Shown: piece by piece, positions 1 through 8,184 of the stretch
How positions within the stretch are numbered: position 1 is the first letter of the stretch
Layout of the letters: each line of letters starts with the position of its first letter
Origin: Mycoplasma sp. CAG:472
GTDB lineage: Bacteria; Bacillota_I; Bacilli_A; RF39; UBA660
Direction: 5' to 3'
DNA: 37,986 nucleotides
Assembly: GCA_000437315.1 (NCBI GenBank)
Contig: FR899398.1
Span: 1 to 37,986, forward strand
The notes under the pieces: model-generated
Told to the model about the DNA's origin: nothing
What the model saw: only the letters and a program-made list of their open reading frames with translations
Database searches by the model: none
Translations under genes and position numbers: made by a program

Positions 1-60
1 ATTTTTTCATTGTCAACGCTTTTTTGCACTTTTTTTGAAAAAAATTCATTTTTTGTTGTA
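1..60 (-). promoter_or_regulatory. Possible strong promoter leaving the left edge
   Basis: On the minus strand a perfect -35 box TTGACA lies at 16-11, preceded by A- and T-tracts resembling an UP element. This arrangement is typical of stable-RNA promoters in Bacillota. The matching -10 would lie beyond the window edge, so the promoter cannot be confirmed. It would drive a minus-strand gene to the left of position 1. Confidence 0.35.
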
Positions 61-122
61 AAGCCCGTCAAATCAATGTAAAAAAAGTTAATTGTGTCCT
101 CCCTTTAATATATGTATGAACA

Positions 123-152
123 TAAAAAAAATAACTAGCATTGCTAATTATT
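123..152 (-). terminator. Intrinsic terminator of the thrS operon
   Basis: Arms at 143-152 and 130-139 form a 10-bp stem (one G-U) with loop ATT, followed on the minus strand by a U-run. The stop codon of the SPFH gene (148-150) lies inside the 5' arm. The flanking A/T runs make it potentially bidirectional. Confidence 0.8.
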
Positions 153-912
153 TTTTATTTTCTTTTTTTAATTTTTCAGAATATCCTTTTACTGCTTCCA
201 AAACATCCATTGGAATTGGAAAGAAAATTGTATTAGATTGATCCGAAGATACATCATTTATTGTTTCTAATGTTCTCAAATGAAGTGCCCCAGGACTCTC
301 TGCTAATTTTCTTGCAGCATCAGCTAAGTTCTCTGCTGCTTCTTTTTCACCAATAGATTTTGTTATAACCGCTTGTTTTTCTCTTTCGGCTTCGGCTGCT
401 CTTGCAATAACCCTTTTCATCTCATCAGTAAGTGAAATATCTTTAAGTTCAACATTTTCAACCTTTATTCCCCAAGGATCAGTTTCTTTATCGATTATTT
501 CCTTAATTTGTGATGATACCTTCTCTCTTTCACATAATAGTTCATCTAATGTTACACTACCAACAATATTACGCATTGTAGTTTGAGCAAGTTGAGCAGT
601 TGCGTAGTAAAAATCTTCTACCTCTAAAACGGCAAGTGATGCATCAAATACCTTATAATATATAACTGCATTTATTTTTACAGAAACATTATCTTTAGTA
701 ATTGCCTCTTGTTCTGGAACATCATCAACTTTTGTTCTTATATCTACCTTTTTATAACTTTGAAAAATTGGTAAAACAATCCTCCATCCCGGTAACATAA
801 TTTTAGTAAACTTACCTGCTGTAAATTTAACTCCTCTTTCATATTCATTAATTTGTTTTAATGATCCTAAAATAACAATCAAAACTATTGCTAAAATAAT
901 TAATAAAACCAT
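148..912 (-). CDS. SPFH/band-7 (stomatin/slipin-like) membrane protein
   Basis: A 254-residue protein with one N-terminal membrane segment (about residues 2-16), then an SPFH/band-7 domain (about 18-190) rich in stomatin-type features such as the segment around ITKDNVSVKINAVIYYKV and the AEAEREKQAVI helix. Such proteins oligomerise on the inner face of the membrane and scaffold lipid microdomains. No NfeD partner is visible next to it, although slipins often have one. The ATG at 912 is preceded by GGAG at good spacing. It lies 13 bases after the SDR gene and is the last gene of the T-box-led operon, so its expression may follow threonine-tRNA charging. Family assignment is firm; cellular role is unknown. 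Confidence 0.85.
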   Translation of the reverse strand: MVLLIILAIVLIVILGSLKQINEYERGVKFTAGKFTKIMLPGWRIVLPIFQSYKKVDIRTKVDDVPEQEAITKDNVSVKINAVIYYKVFDASLAVLEVEDFYYATAQLAQTTMRNIVGSVTLDELLCEREKVSSQIKEIIDKETDPWGIKVENVELKDISLTDEMKRVIARAAEAEREKQAVITKSIGEKEAAENLADAARKLAESPGALHLRTLETINDVSSDQSNTIFFPIPMDVLEAVKGYSEKLKKENKK

Positions 913-925
913 ATTTACTCCTTCT

Positions 926-1693
926 CTACTTTAATTTTTGTTGTTTACACCAAATACTCATTACAAAATTATGCGGAAGTAATTTGCATAATACTCTTTG
1001 AACATTTGCTATAAAACCATAAACACTAACACTTTTTTTCTTTTGCATATCAATATACGCTTTTCTTACAACATCTGTTGGTTCATACATAACAACATAT
1101 TTTTTAATAACTTTATTCTTTTCTACTGCTCTATCAAAAAACTTAGTTTTAGTCCAAAATGGGCAAACAGTTAAAACATGTATTCCCTCTTTTGATAATT
1201 CCTTTCCTAAACTTCTTGAAAATGACAATACATATGCTTTACTTGCTGCATAAACATTAATATAAGGTACTGGTTGAAAAGCCGCTACTGAGGCAATATT
1301 TATTACATTAGAATTATTTTTCATATAAGGTATTGCTATTAAGCACAAAGAAGTAAGTGCAATATCATTTACTTTAATCATTCCTATAGAATCTTCTAAA
1401 GAAATATTTGTACTTTTTTCAAATTTACCAAATCCTGCAGCATTAATTAATAATTTTATATTAGGTTTTTCCTCCTCAAGCAAATCTTTAATTTTCATTA
1501 AACTAGTTTTTTTTTCTAAATCAATAGAAAATGTTCTAATGTTTAACTTAGTTTCCACCTTTAAATTCTCAAGAAGATTTTTTTCTCTAGCAATCGCCCA
1601 TATTTCATCAACTTCAATATTCTTTGGCATATTTAATAAAAACTCTTTACCTATTCCTGATGATGCACCAGTAATTATTGCAATATTTTTCAT
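926..1693 (-). CDS. Short-chain dehydrogenase/reductase (SDR)
   Basis: A 255-residue classical SDR: NAD(P)-binding motif TGASSGIG at residues 8-15, the NNAG-equivalent reading NAAG, a catalytic Ser in NIASVAAF, and the YxxxK signature in YAASK. The length is normal for the family. The substrate cannot be told from sequence; the C-terminal 40 residues are hydrophobic and basic, as in SDRs acting on lipids or membrane-linked substrates, but this is only suggestive. Its ATG overlaps the thrS stop as ATGA, so it is very likely translationally coupled to thrS, and it is followed after 13 bases by the SPFH gene. Confidence 0.85.
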   Translation of the reverse strand: MKNIAIITGASSGIGKEFLLNMPKNIEVDEIWAIAREKNLLENLKVETKLNIRTFSIDLEKKTSLMKIKDLLEEEKPNIKLLINAAGFGKFEKSTNISLEDSIGMIKVNDIALTSLCLIAIPYMKNNSNVINIASVAAFQPVPYINVYAASKAYVLSFSRSLGKELSKEGIHVLTVCPFWTKTKFFDRAVEKNKVIKKYVVMYEPTDVVRKAYIDMQKKKSVSVYGFIANVQRVLCKLLPHNFVMSIWCKQQKLK

Positions 1694-3447
1694 TTGATAC
1701 CTTTACAAGCTATTTCATCATGCAACATTTTAATGAATTCTTCTTTTGAAAGTGTAATTGTTTCTTCACTTTGACTACGTCTAAAACTAATATTTTTATT
1801 ATCAACTTCTTTTTGTCCTAAAATTAATGTATAAGGATACTTTTTCATAATACTCTCTCTTATTTTATAACCAAGTTTTTCATTTCTATCATCAAGAAGT
1901 ACTTTAAATCCTTCATTAGATAATAGTTCATAAATTTCTTTTGCATATTCTAAATGATATTCATTATTAACGGGTATTATGTTAATTTGATTTGGAGCAA
2001 GCCATAAAGGTAAATATCCTTTACACTCTTCGAGTAAAAATGCTGTAAAGCGGTCTAATGACCCTAAAATAGCACGATGAATAACAATTGGTCTTTCTTT
2101 TTCACCTTTATCATTTACATATTCAAGTTCAAATCTTTCAGGCAATTGATAGTCAACCTGTACAGTTGATAGTGTAACATCGTGTCCAATAGCACTCTTC
2201 ACTTGTACATCAATCTTTGGTCCATAGAATGCTGCTTCACCTAAAGCCTCATAAAATGGAACATTAAGTTCAGTTAACACTTCACGTAAAGCTTTTTCAC
2301 TTTTCTCCCATAGTTCATCATTGCCAAAATATTTTTCAGTATTTTCAGAATCTCTTAGTGAAAGTCTAAATTCATAATTATTAAAACCAAAATCTTTATA
2401 TACATCTAATATTAATGCAATAACACCCTTAATTTCACTTTTAATTTCCTCTGGAGTACAGAAAATATGAGAATCATTTTGTGTAAATGCTCTTGTTCTT
2501 TCGATACCACAGCAAGCTCCCGAAGATTCATATCTAAAGTCATTAGCTATTTCAGCAATTCTTATAGGTAAATCTTTATATGAATGTAAGAAATTTTTAT
2601 ATATCATCATATGATGTGGACAATTCATTGGTCTTAAAACATAACTTTCATTTTCAAGTTCCATGGCAGGAAACATATCTTCTTTATAATGATCCCAATG
2701 TCCGGAAGTTTTATATAAATCAACATTACCTAGAGATGGAGTCATAACATGTTTATAACCAAGTTTCAACTCTTTATCCATTATGTAATCAGCTAAAGTC
2801 CTTCTTAAAATAAAGCCATTTGGAAGCCACATAGGAAGACCTTTACCAACAAGGTCAGAAAACATAAATATTCCTAAATCTTTTCCAATTTTTCTATGGT
2901 CTCTTTCTTTTGCTTCCTCTAAAAGTTGCATATATTCATTAAGGTCTTCTTCAGTATCAAAACAAACTCCATATATTCTCTGAAGCATTTTGTTTTTAGC
3001 ATCGCCTTTCCAATATGCTCCGGAAAATTTTAATAATTTAAAATATTTTAATTCTTTAACAGTATCAACATGTGGTCCACGACAAAGGTCTGTAAAATCA
3101 CCTTGTGAATAACATGAAATTACTGTTCCATCTGGAAAACGATTAATAAGATCAACTTTGTATGGATCTTTTCCAAACATTTCAAGTGCTTCTTCTTTAG
3201 AAATCTCATGTCTAACTATCCTTTTTCCATCTTTAGCTATTTTTTTCATTTCTTTTTCAATTTTAGGAAGATCTTCCTCAGTTAAAGTAACATCTCCTAA
3301 ATCAACATCATAATAAAAACCTTCTTCAATAACTGGTCCTACCCAAAACATAGCATTTGGATATAAATGTTTAATTGCTTGTGCCATTAAGTGTGCACAA
3401 CTATGATTTAATTTTGATAATCTTTCATCTTCTAATATTTTTTTCAT
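1690..3447 (-). CDS. thrS: Threonyl-tRNA synthetase lacking the TGS domain
   Basis: Charges tRNA-Thr in the cytoplasm. The protein of 585 residues begins almost directly with the editing domain (HSCAH near residue 15, CRGPH later), followed by the class II catalytic core: motif 2 around FRYESSG, motif 3 around GSLDR, Zn ligands in MNCPHH, NDSHIF and VIHRA, and the C-terminal anticodon-binding domain. The usual N-terminal TGS domain of about 60 residues is absent. The ATG at 3447 is chosen because GGAG lies 7 bases upstream; an upstream in-frame ATG at 3471 lies within the preceding gene and has no better site. The gene overlaps the upstream small gene by 23 bases and the downstream SDR gene by 4, and it is under a T-box leader. 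Confidence 0.95.
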   Translation of the reverse strand: MKKILEDERLSKLNHSCAHLMAQAIKHLYPNAMFWVGPVIEEGFYYDVDLGDVTLTEEDLPKIEKEMKKIAKDGKRIVRHEISKEEALEMFGKDPYKVDLINRFPDGTVISCYSQGDFTDLCRGPHVDTVKELKYFKLLKFSGAYWKGDAKNKMLQRIYGVCFDTEEDLNEYMQLLEEAKERDHRKIGKDLGIFMFSDLVGKGLPMWLPNGFILRRTLADYIMDKELKLGYKHVMTPSLGNVDLYKTSGHWDHYKEDMFPAMELENESYVLRPMNCPHHMMIYKNFLHSYKDLPIRIAEIANDFRYESSGACCGIERTRAFTQNDSHIFCTPEEIKSEIKGVIALILDVYKDFGFNNYEFRLSLRDSENTEKYFGNDELWEKSEKALREVLTELNVPFYEALGEAAFYGPKIDVQVKSAIGHDVTLSTVQVDYQLPERFELEYVNDKGEKERPIVIHRAILGSLDRFTAFLLEECKGYLPLWLAPNQINIIPVNNEYHLEYAKEIYELLSNEGFKVLLDDRNEKLGYKIRESIMKKYPYTLILGQKEVDNKNISFRRSQSEETITLSKEEFIKMLHDEIACKGIK

Positions 3448-3748
3448 TTTCCTTCTCCTTTTCAATTTCATTATTTAATATTTCGATTACTTCATTAAAA
3501 TTACGATTAAACTCTTCGTCATTTTTATTAAAACTATTAACATCAATTAATATTCTAAGTACAATTCGGGTCCGATTTAAATTATATAAATAACTATCAT
3601 TTACATAATTTGCTCTTTCACCCATAGATTTAATTGCCTCTTTAATAGAGTTAATTACATAATCTATTGCTGAGGTTTCAAAACTATCTTTTAAATTTTC
3701 TAAAACCTCAATACTATTAATCATTTCATTTGTTAATTCTGATTTCAT
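3425..3748 (-). CDS. Small helical protein between T-box and thrS
   Basis: A 107-residue predicted all-helical, charged protein with no recognised domain and no membrane segment; the C-terminus is very rich in Glu, Lys and Asn. The ATG at 3748 has an AAAGGA site, whereas the longer reading from 3787 would begin inside the T-box terminator and is rejected. It is the first gene after the T-box terminator and overlaps thrS by 23 bases, so it is co-regulated by threonine-tRNA charging. It does not resemble the missing TGS domain of ThrRS. Function unknown. Confidence 0.75.
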   Translation of the reverse strand: MKSELTNEMINSIEVLENLKDSFETSAIDYVINSIKEAIKSMGERANYVNDSYLYNLNRTRIVLRILIDVNSFNKNDEEFNRNFNEVIEILNNEIEKEKENEKNIRR

Positions 3749-3768
3749 ACCAAATCCTTTCTTTATAT

Positions 3769-3968
3769 AAAAAAAAGACGGCACCATAAGGAGTTATTTC
3801 TAACGGTACCATCCTTTATTTAACTTAATTATATATAACGGCTATTAACCGGGATTTATTAATCCTCTTAAAAAGTAGTAATTATTATTCTCTTTATCAG
3901 TTTACACCAAACACTGACTCTCTATAAAAGTTTAAATAATAATCATGTCTTTTCTCATCGATTTACAT
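3769..3968 (-). promoter_or_regulatory. T-box riboswitch leader (threonine)
   Basis: On the minus strand the T-box element reads AAGGATGGTACCGT (3816-3803), close to the family consensus. Its terminator form pairs 3803-3813 with 3777-3787 (11 bp with G-U pairs), followed by a U-run at 3776-3769. Upstream lies a Stem I-like region with a GAGAG/GGTGTAA distal part. Its 3' side carries two adjacent ACU triplets near 3873-3878, which fits a Thr specifier, but I cannot fix the exact specifier position by eye. Uncharged tRNA-Thr should stabilise the antiterminator and allow transcription of the four-gene thrS operon. Confidence 0.9.
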
Positions 3969-3969
3969 A

Positions 3970-4001
3970 ATTATATTAGCACTTTATTTATTAATAAACA
4001 A
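3970..4001 (-). promoter_or_regulatory. Promoter of the thrS T-box operon
   Basis: The minus strand has TTGTTT (4001-3996), 17 bases, then TAATAT (3978-3973) preceded by TGC, an extended -10. A TATAAT at 3975-3970 overlaps it. Either would start transcription just before the T-box leader. Confidence 0.5.
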
Positions 4002-4007
4002 GTGTTT

Positions 4008-4484
4008 TTAAACATTTCCACAATCTATATCATTTTCAAAATCGTATGTATAGTTAATTTTTGGGTTATCGCCATTGAACTTAGGTAATTCAATTAGATA
4101 CAATACTGAATGTTTCTTACACCATCCACATTTGTTATATACCTTAAAATTAATATTAAGTTCATTATCATTTAATGTTACCTTATTTACTAACTTATAA
4201 CGTTCCTCACTGCATTTATCATAATCTTGAAATGATGCAAGATAGTAATTTGTTACAAAATTGTTTGCAGTTAAATCTTTTTTTATACCCAAATCATTTG
4301 CAAGACTTTCATATTCACTAAAACTTGTTAAAAATATATCACTATAACTATTTGAGGATTCTCCTAAATCATAGGTTAATGAATTACTTTCTCTAGCAAT
4401 TTTTACTACATAAGAAGCAAGTATTATGGCTCCAATACAAGAGGCAAATATAATTAAAAGTTTAATAACAAGTGAATTTCTCAT
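4008..4484 (-). CDS. Membrane-anchored hypothetical protein
   Basis: About 158 residues. A single N-terminal membrane segment (about residues 8-28) is followed by a domain that is probably outside the cell. This has four cysteines, including a CGWC pair in YNKCGWCKKH, which could form disulfides or bind metal; CxxC here is not in an evident thioredoxin fold. The ATG at 4484 is preferred to a TTG at 4517, although its ribosome site is weak. The stop is only a few bases from the thrS promoter. No family recognised. Confidence 0.65.
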   Translation of the reverse strand: MRNSLVIKLLIIFASCIGAIILASYVVKIARESNSLTYDLGESSNSYSDIFLTSFSEYESLANDLGIKKDLTANNFVTNYYLASFQDYDKCSEERYKLVNKVTLNDNELNINFKVYNKCGWCKKHSVLYLIELPKFNGDNPKINYTYDFENDIDCGNV

Positions 4485-4596
4485 ATAATCATCTACTTTC
4501 AATAATAATTTTACCAAAAAATAATTAATAATACAATTATTTTAAATCAATAAATATTTAATATAGATATTTTATAAAAAAAATGCTCCACTGGCA

Positions 4597-4622
4597 CAAA
4601 AAAAAGCCCGTATTTACGGACT
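4597..4622 (-). terminator. Intrinsic terminator after tRNA-Ala
   Basis: Minus-strand hairpin with arms at 4622-4615 and 4612-4605 (AGTCCGTA with TACGGGCT, one G-U) followed by an uninterrupted run of eight U. It sits 13 bases beyond the tRNA 3' end. Confidence 0.85.
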
Positions 4623-4634
4623 AAAATGTCTATT

Positions 4635-4711
4635 TGGTGGAGGATGTGGGATTCGAACCCGCGACCCCCTGCGTGCAGGGCAGGTGCTCTAGCCAGCTGA
4701 GCTAATCCCCC
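4635..4711 (-). tRNA. tRNA-Ala (anticodon UGC)
   Basis: A 77-base cloverleaf: acceptor GGGGGAT (4711-4705) pairs with ATCCTCC, there is a D-arm GCTC/GAGC, an anticodon loop CCTGCAC giving TGC, and a T-arm with GGTTCGAATCC. The CCA end is encoded (4637-4635). A terminator follows directly. It reads alanine GCN codons. Confidence 0.97.
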
Positions 4712-4762
4712 ATGAGACTTAATTATCTTACCATAGATTATTTAGATAATCAAGACTTTTTT

Positions 4763-4963
4763 TTATTTTTTTATTACGTGTACCATACCTTTTTCAATTT
4801 CTTCAAGGGCACGGCCTAAAGGTTTCTTATTTACATACTCCTTTTTATCTAATTGATAATGATAATATTCTAGCATTTGTTTAGACCTTTTAGCGGCAAC
4901 GTGTACTAGCATATATTTTGAATCAACTATATTAAGTAATTTGTCTATTGATGGATAAATCAT
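4763..4963 (-). CDS. rpoZ: RNA polymerase omega subunit
   Basis: A 66-residue protein matching the omega family: an N-terminal PSIDKLLNIVDSKYMLV segment, the core helix VAAKRSKQM (R-A/S-R/K-Q pattern), and the conserved KPLGRALEEIEKG ending. Omega binds the beta-prime subunit and helps RNA polymerase assembly. The length is normal for Bacillota. The ATG at 4963 is preceded by AAGGAG. It lies upstream of tRNA-Ala on the same strand; in many Bacillota rpoZ follows gmk, which is not present here. Confidence 0.9.
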   Translation of the reverse strand: MIYPSIDKLLNIVDSKYMLVHVAAKRSKQMLEYYHYQLDKKEYVNKKPLGRALEEIEKGMVHVIKK

Positions 4964-5050
4964 ATTTAATCAGCTCCTTACAATAATATATTACCCAATT
5001 TTTACTACTTAGTGCAACAATTTTGCAATTTTTTGACACTTTATTTACAC

Positions 5051-5419
5051 TTAATCATTTAATATTTTGATATCGTACTTTCCATCACTTAAAGTTATTC
5101 TTATTTTCTTATCATTAATTTCTTTTACAGAACTACCTGCTTCATATATTTTTCCATTTTCTGAAGGTAATAATTTTTTTTGTACTAAATCATCAATTGT
5201 TATATAAATTGTTTCCTTACCATCAAATAAATTTTTATTACTGTCAGCATAAACTTCAGCACATTTTTTAATAAGTCTTTCTTGATGAATAGATGCCTCT
5301 TTTACTTCATCATAAGAAAATGCATAACTATATTTATTAACAGATACAAAGTAAAAGACTGAAAATATTACTATTACAAATATACTTAAATAAAGTGGTA
5401 AATTTTTTATTTGTTTCAT
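5051..5419 (-). CDS. Small membrane-anchored extracytoplasmic protein
   Basis: 122 residues. An N-terminal membrane helix (about 7-27) is followed by a soluble domain with one Cys and a C-terminal beta-rich part. The layout (short N-terminus, one helix, then a segment like TIDDLVQKKLL) is reminiscent of pilin-like or pseudopilin-like proteins, but no prepilin cleavage site is evident and no pilus genes are nearby. Its ATG overlaps the stop of the upstream gene as ATGA, indicating coupling. Function unknown. Confidence 0.65.
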   Translation of the reverse strand: MKQIKNLPLYLSIFVIVIFSVFYFVSVNKYSYAFSYDEVKEASIHQERLIKKCAEVYADSNKNLFDGKETIYITIDDLVQKKLLPSENGKIYEAGSSVKEINDKKIRITLSDGKYDIKILND

Positions 5420-6423
5420 ACTATACCTTTTTCCTTTTCAATTTCACTATAACCATTATATTTCCACATTGGTGCTTCATTAATAATCCCTTTTACTAAA
5501 TCCATAAATTTATTTTTATGTTTTTCATTTTTATATTCAAAATACTTATCAATATTCTTTGATAAATTATCTTCTTTAGTAGGATTATCAATTTGAACAT
5601 CATTTAAATATGGAATAATTACATATTTGTAAAAAACTCTTATATCTTTTTCATCCAAATAATAATTCTTTTTTACAAATGATAGCATCTTTTTAAATGA
5701 TTTAAATTTGCTCATATATTTATAACTGAACATACTAGTTAGTTCTTTTGAACTAAATGTTTTATAATCAGATTTTTTATTAACATATTTTTTAATATCT
5801 TTTAACTGAATACCTTTCTCTTTAAGAATTGCTTTATTGCAAACATATTTTTCTTTTTTAGAAAAGTAAAGTTCAAATTCTCCATAAAAATTATTTAAAA
5901 TTGTAAGTCTATCAAATAGGTATTCTTTATCGCAAGAAATAATATTATTAAACATTTCATAAAACTTGTCATAAGAAAGTACTCCATAAGTGTTTAAAAG
6001 TCCCATAATTAAATTATATTCCTTTGTATTAGATTTAATTATCTTTAAAGAATCTTTATCCTTTAAATAAGATTTAAAATACTTTTGAATATCTTTAGGC
6101 ATATAAAATTCATCTTCATCGACTTTTTTTACCATACCTTTTTTATTTAAATTATTAAGAAAATATAAAAGTAAATAATTTGTTCTAGGTTTAATATGTC
6201 CATTACTTTTTAACACTAATTTTAAATTAGTTAACTCATCACTTTGAAATAAATTAAATGAATATTTAGTAATATCTTCTGCACTATTTATAAGAATTTT
6301 AATTAAGTTTTCTTTCTTACTATTTTTTCTATGTTTAATATTAAAGAAATTTAAAATTCTTTCAATTTCCTCTTTTGATAAACTATCTAAATATTCACTA
6401 TATGTTAAAATCATCTTTTTCAT
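5416..6423 (-). CDS. Hypothetical protein with SAP-like N-terminus
   Basis: About 335 residues, soluble, Lys/Asn/Tyr-rich. Residues about 14-45 (SKEEIERILNFFNIKH and following KKENLIKIL) look like a SAP/Rho-N type helix-extended-helix, often used for nucleic-acid binding. The rest is predicted helical with no recognised catalytic motif. The ATG at 6423 has GGGAG five bases upstream and is preferred to the ATG at 6435. The gene is coupled to the downstream anchored protein by an ATGA overlap. Role unknown; DNA or RNA association is only inferred from the N-terminus. Confidence 0.65.
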   Translation of the reverse strand: MKKMILTYSEYLDSLSKEEIERILNFFNIKHRKNSKKENLIKILINSAEDITKYSFNLFQSDELTNLKLVLKSNGHIKPRTNYLLLYFLNNLNKKGMVKKVDEDEFYMPKDIQKYFKSYLKDKDSLKIIKSNTKEYNLIMGLLNTYGVLSYDKFYEMFNNIISCDKEYLFDRLTILNNFYGEFELYFSKKEKYVCNKAILKEKGIQLKDIKKYVNKKSDYKTFSSKELTSMFSYKYMSKFKSFKKMLSFVKKNYYLDEKDIRVFYKYVIIPYLNDVQIDNPTKEDNLSKNIDKYFEYKNEKHKNKFMDLVKGIINEAPMWKYNGYSEIEKEKGIV

Positions 6424-6457
6424 AACTACTCCCATAGTAATTATAGCATGATAATTT

Positions 6458-7285
6458 TTATTTTTGAAGATTTAAATACACTTTTATTGCCATTATTGTA
6501 TCACTAAGTGTAGCATTTATTTCCTTAGTATTTTCTAAAAAGTTAATTACTTCATTTTTAGGAATATACATTAATTTAAAATTTTCTTTTATTTCTTCCT
6601 CAGTTAGATTTTGCATTTCAATATTTGGTACTAAATCATATTTAATAGCATAATAATTTGTATTTGTATAGGTAATATCACCATTTTTTGGATAATCTTT
6701 ATTTATATAATTTGACGATGCTATTGGTAAAATGTTAGAAAAATTTAATGTAACTCCAGATTCTTCCGCTACTTCCCTAGTTAAACATTGTTCATCACTT
6801 TCATCGTTATCAATATGTCCTCCAATTAAAAAATATTTTACACCCATATGGCATATTAAAATTTCATCATTATTATTTTCTACAATAAGTTTTGCTCTTC
6901 GAGTAACTCGATTTGCATCATTCAATGTTAAATTATCTTCATTATGGATAACTTGATTAACATTCGGAAGCACTTTAATCTCAATACCTAAAACACCATA
7001 TTTTTTTTCTTCTTCCCTTAAATAATATTTATACATTTCTTCGTAACTACCACAACCTAAAGTTGAATTATCAAAATAATTAAATAAATCTTCAAAATTT
7101 TTAAAATGGTATAAATTGGTAATTTTAACAAACATTATTTCTAAAGTAGTAATATTTATAAATTCTATATGATCATTTATTTCAAAAAATTTTCTTTTCT
7201 CATCATTTAATCTGATTTCTATTTCTTTAGTTCCTTTTTTAATTTGTTTAAAAGGTTCATTTTGAAGTTTCATTCTATATATCAT
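6458..7285 (-). CDS. ASCH-Nudix fusion protein
   Basis: About 275 residues with two domains. Residues 1-105 match the ASCH/PUA-like fold (start MIYRMKLQNEPFKQIKKGTK, EIRLND, and the GSYEEMYKYY end). Residues about 115-275 are a Nudix hydrolase with a perfect Nudix box at 156-178: G156, E162, R170-E171, E174-E175, G177. ASCH domains bind RNA or modified nucleosides; Nudix enzymes cleave nucleoside diphosphate-X compounds. The fusion suggests a nucleotide- or RNA-cap-like substrate, but this is inference. The ATG at 7285 has AAGGTGG upstream and is preferred to the GTG at 7294. Confidence 0.88.
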   Translation of the reverse strand: MIYRMKLQNEPFKQIKKGTKEIEIRLNDEKRKFFEINDHIEFINITTLEIMFVKITNLYHFKNFEDLFNYFDNSTLGCGSYEEMYKYYLREEEKKYGVLGIEIKVLPNVNQVIHNEDNLTLNDANRVTRRAKLIVENNNDEILICHMGVKYFLIGGHIDNDESDEQCLTREVAEESGVTLNFSNILPIASSNYINKDYPKNGDITYTNTNYYAIKYDLVPNIEMQNLTEEEIKENFKLMYIPKNEVINFLENTKEINATLSDTIMAIKVYLNLQK

Positions 7286-7345
7286 ACTTACCACCTTAAA
7301 AAAATTATATAATGGAATAGCAAAAATTACAAATAAAAAGATGAT

Positions 7346-7597
7346 TTAATATTCATCATCGTCATCATCATAATCTAAATCATCTTTATAATAGTCATCT
7401 TCATCAGTGGGATTATCTGGATCGAAATCCCATGGATCATACTCGCCCTTTCTTACAAGTTCTTTCTCATCATCATCAAGTCCATACATATTCATTTCTT
7501 CCTCAAGTGCATTTTTACGATCTTTTTCTTTTAATTGCTCATTTTTATCAATATTTTTATTAATTCCTTTAAGCATTTCATATATTAATCTTATCAT
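7346..7597 (-). CDS. Small protein with poly-acidic tail
   Basis: About 83 residues. The N-terminal half is basic and helical, the C-terminal half strongly acidic, ending in a run dominated by Asp, Glu and Tyr. No family recognised. It starts just after the stop of the upstream anchored protein; a GTG at 7603 overlapping that stop is an alternative start. The biased composition suggests a disordered tail able to bind basic partners or cations, but nothing more can be said. Confidence 0.6.
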   Translation of the reverse strand: MIRLIYEMLKGINKNIDKNEQLKEKDRKNALEEEMNMYGLDDDEKELVRKGEYDPWDFDPDNPTDEDDYYKDDLDYDDDDDEY

Positions 7598-7599
7598 TT

Positions 7600-8184
7600 T
7601 CACTCGCTTATTACTTCAACATTAGTAATATGACTATAGCAAATTGGTGCAGAAGTTCCACCATTATATTCAAGTCTTGTTAATCTTAATTTAATCGGAT
7701 TTCCTTCTGTAGAATCTAATATTTTTTTTGAAGAATTCTTACTAAGTTCATAACTTTCTAATTCTTTTCCATCCGAAGAGTTGAAATAATAGATTTTTTC
7801 ATTATCTGTACATCCTAAACCTATTTTATTATTGCCACCAAAAGTATTACCTGACAAACCTTCTAAAAATGCTTTGAAATCATTACTTTTTGTATCAACA
7901 ATGTTAAAAAATACATAATCAAAAGTTTCTTCATTATCAAAATTTTCTATTTTTTCAATTGTTATATAGCCAAGAACATCTACACTTCCAGATTCAGTTG
8001 AAATATTAAATGTATCATTTTTACCAAAGTTATCTTCTTTTGGTGGTATCTCATTTTGAGTATTATTTGTAACTTGATTGTTCTCAAAATCATATTTTTT
8101 CTTATTTTTTATTGAAATAAAAATCATTAGTAAAAGTATAATTAAAATAATAGTTCCAGTTAATAATAGTTTCTTCTTTTCCAT
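7600..8184 (-). CDS. Single-pass membrane protein, unknown
   Basis: 194 residues. There is an N-terminal membrane helix (about 6-25), a short basic stretch, a low-complexity Asn-rich linker (about 35-62), then a beta-rich domain likely outside the cell. Two Cys in the second half (in GLGCTD and APICYSH) could pair. No family recognised. Its ATG shares one base with the stop of the upstream serine hydrolase (TAATG), so the two are probably translated together. Confidence 0.65.
   Translation of the reverse strand: MEKKKLLLTGTIILIILLLMIFISIKNKKKYDFENNQVTNNTQNEIPPKEDNFGKNDTFNISTESGSVDVLGYITIEKIENFDNEETFDYVFFNIVDTKSNDFKAFLEGLSGNTFGGNNKIGLGCTDNEKIYYFNSSDGKELESYELSKNSSKKILDSTEGNPIKLRLTRLEYNGGTSAPICYSHITNVEVISE

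Noticed and set aside
3749..3787. N-terminal extension of the small gene before thrS
   Set aside because: The extension is encoded by the T-box terminator and its U-run; the ATG at 3748 has a proper ribosome site.
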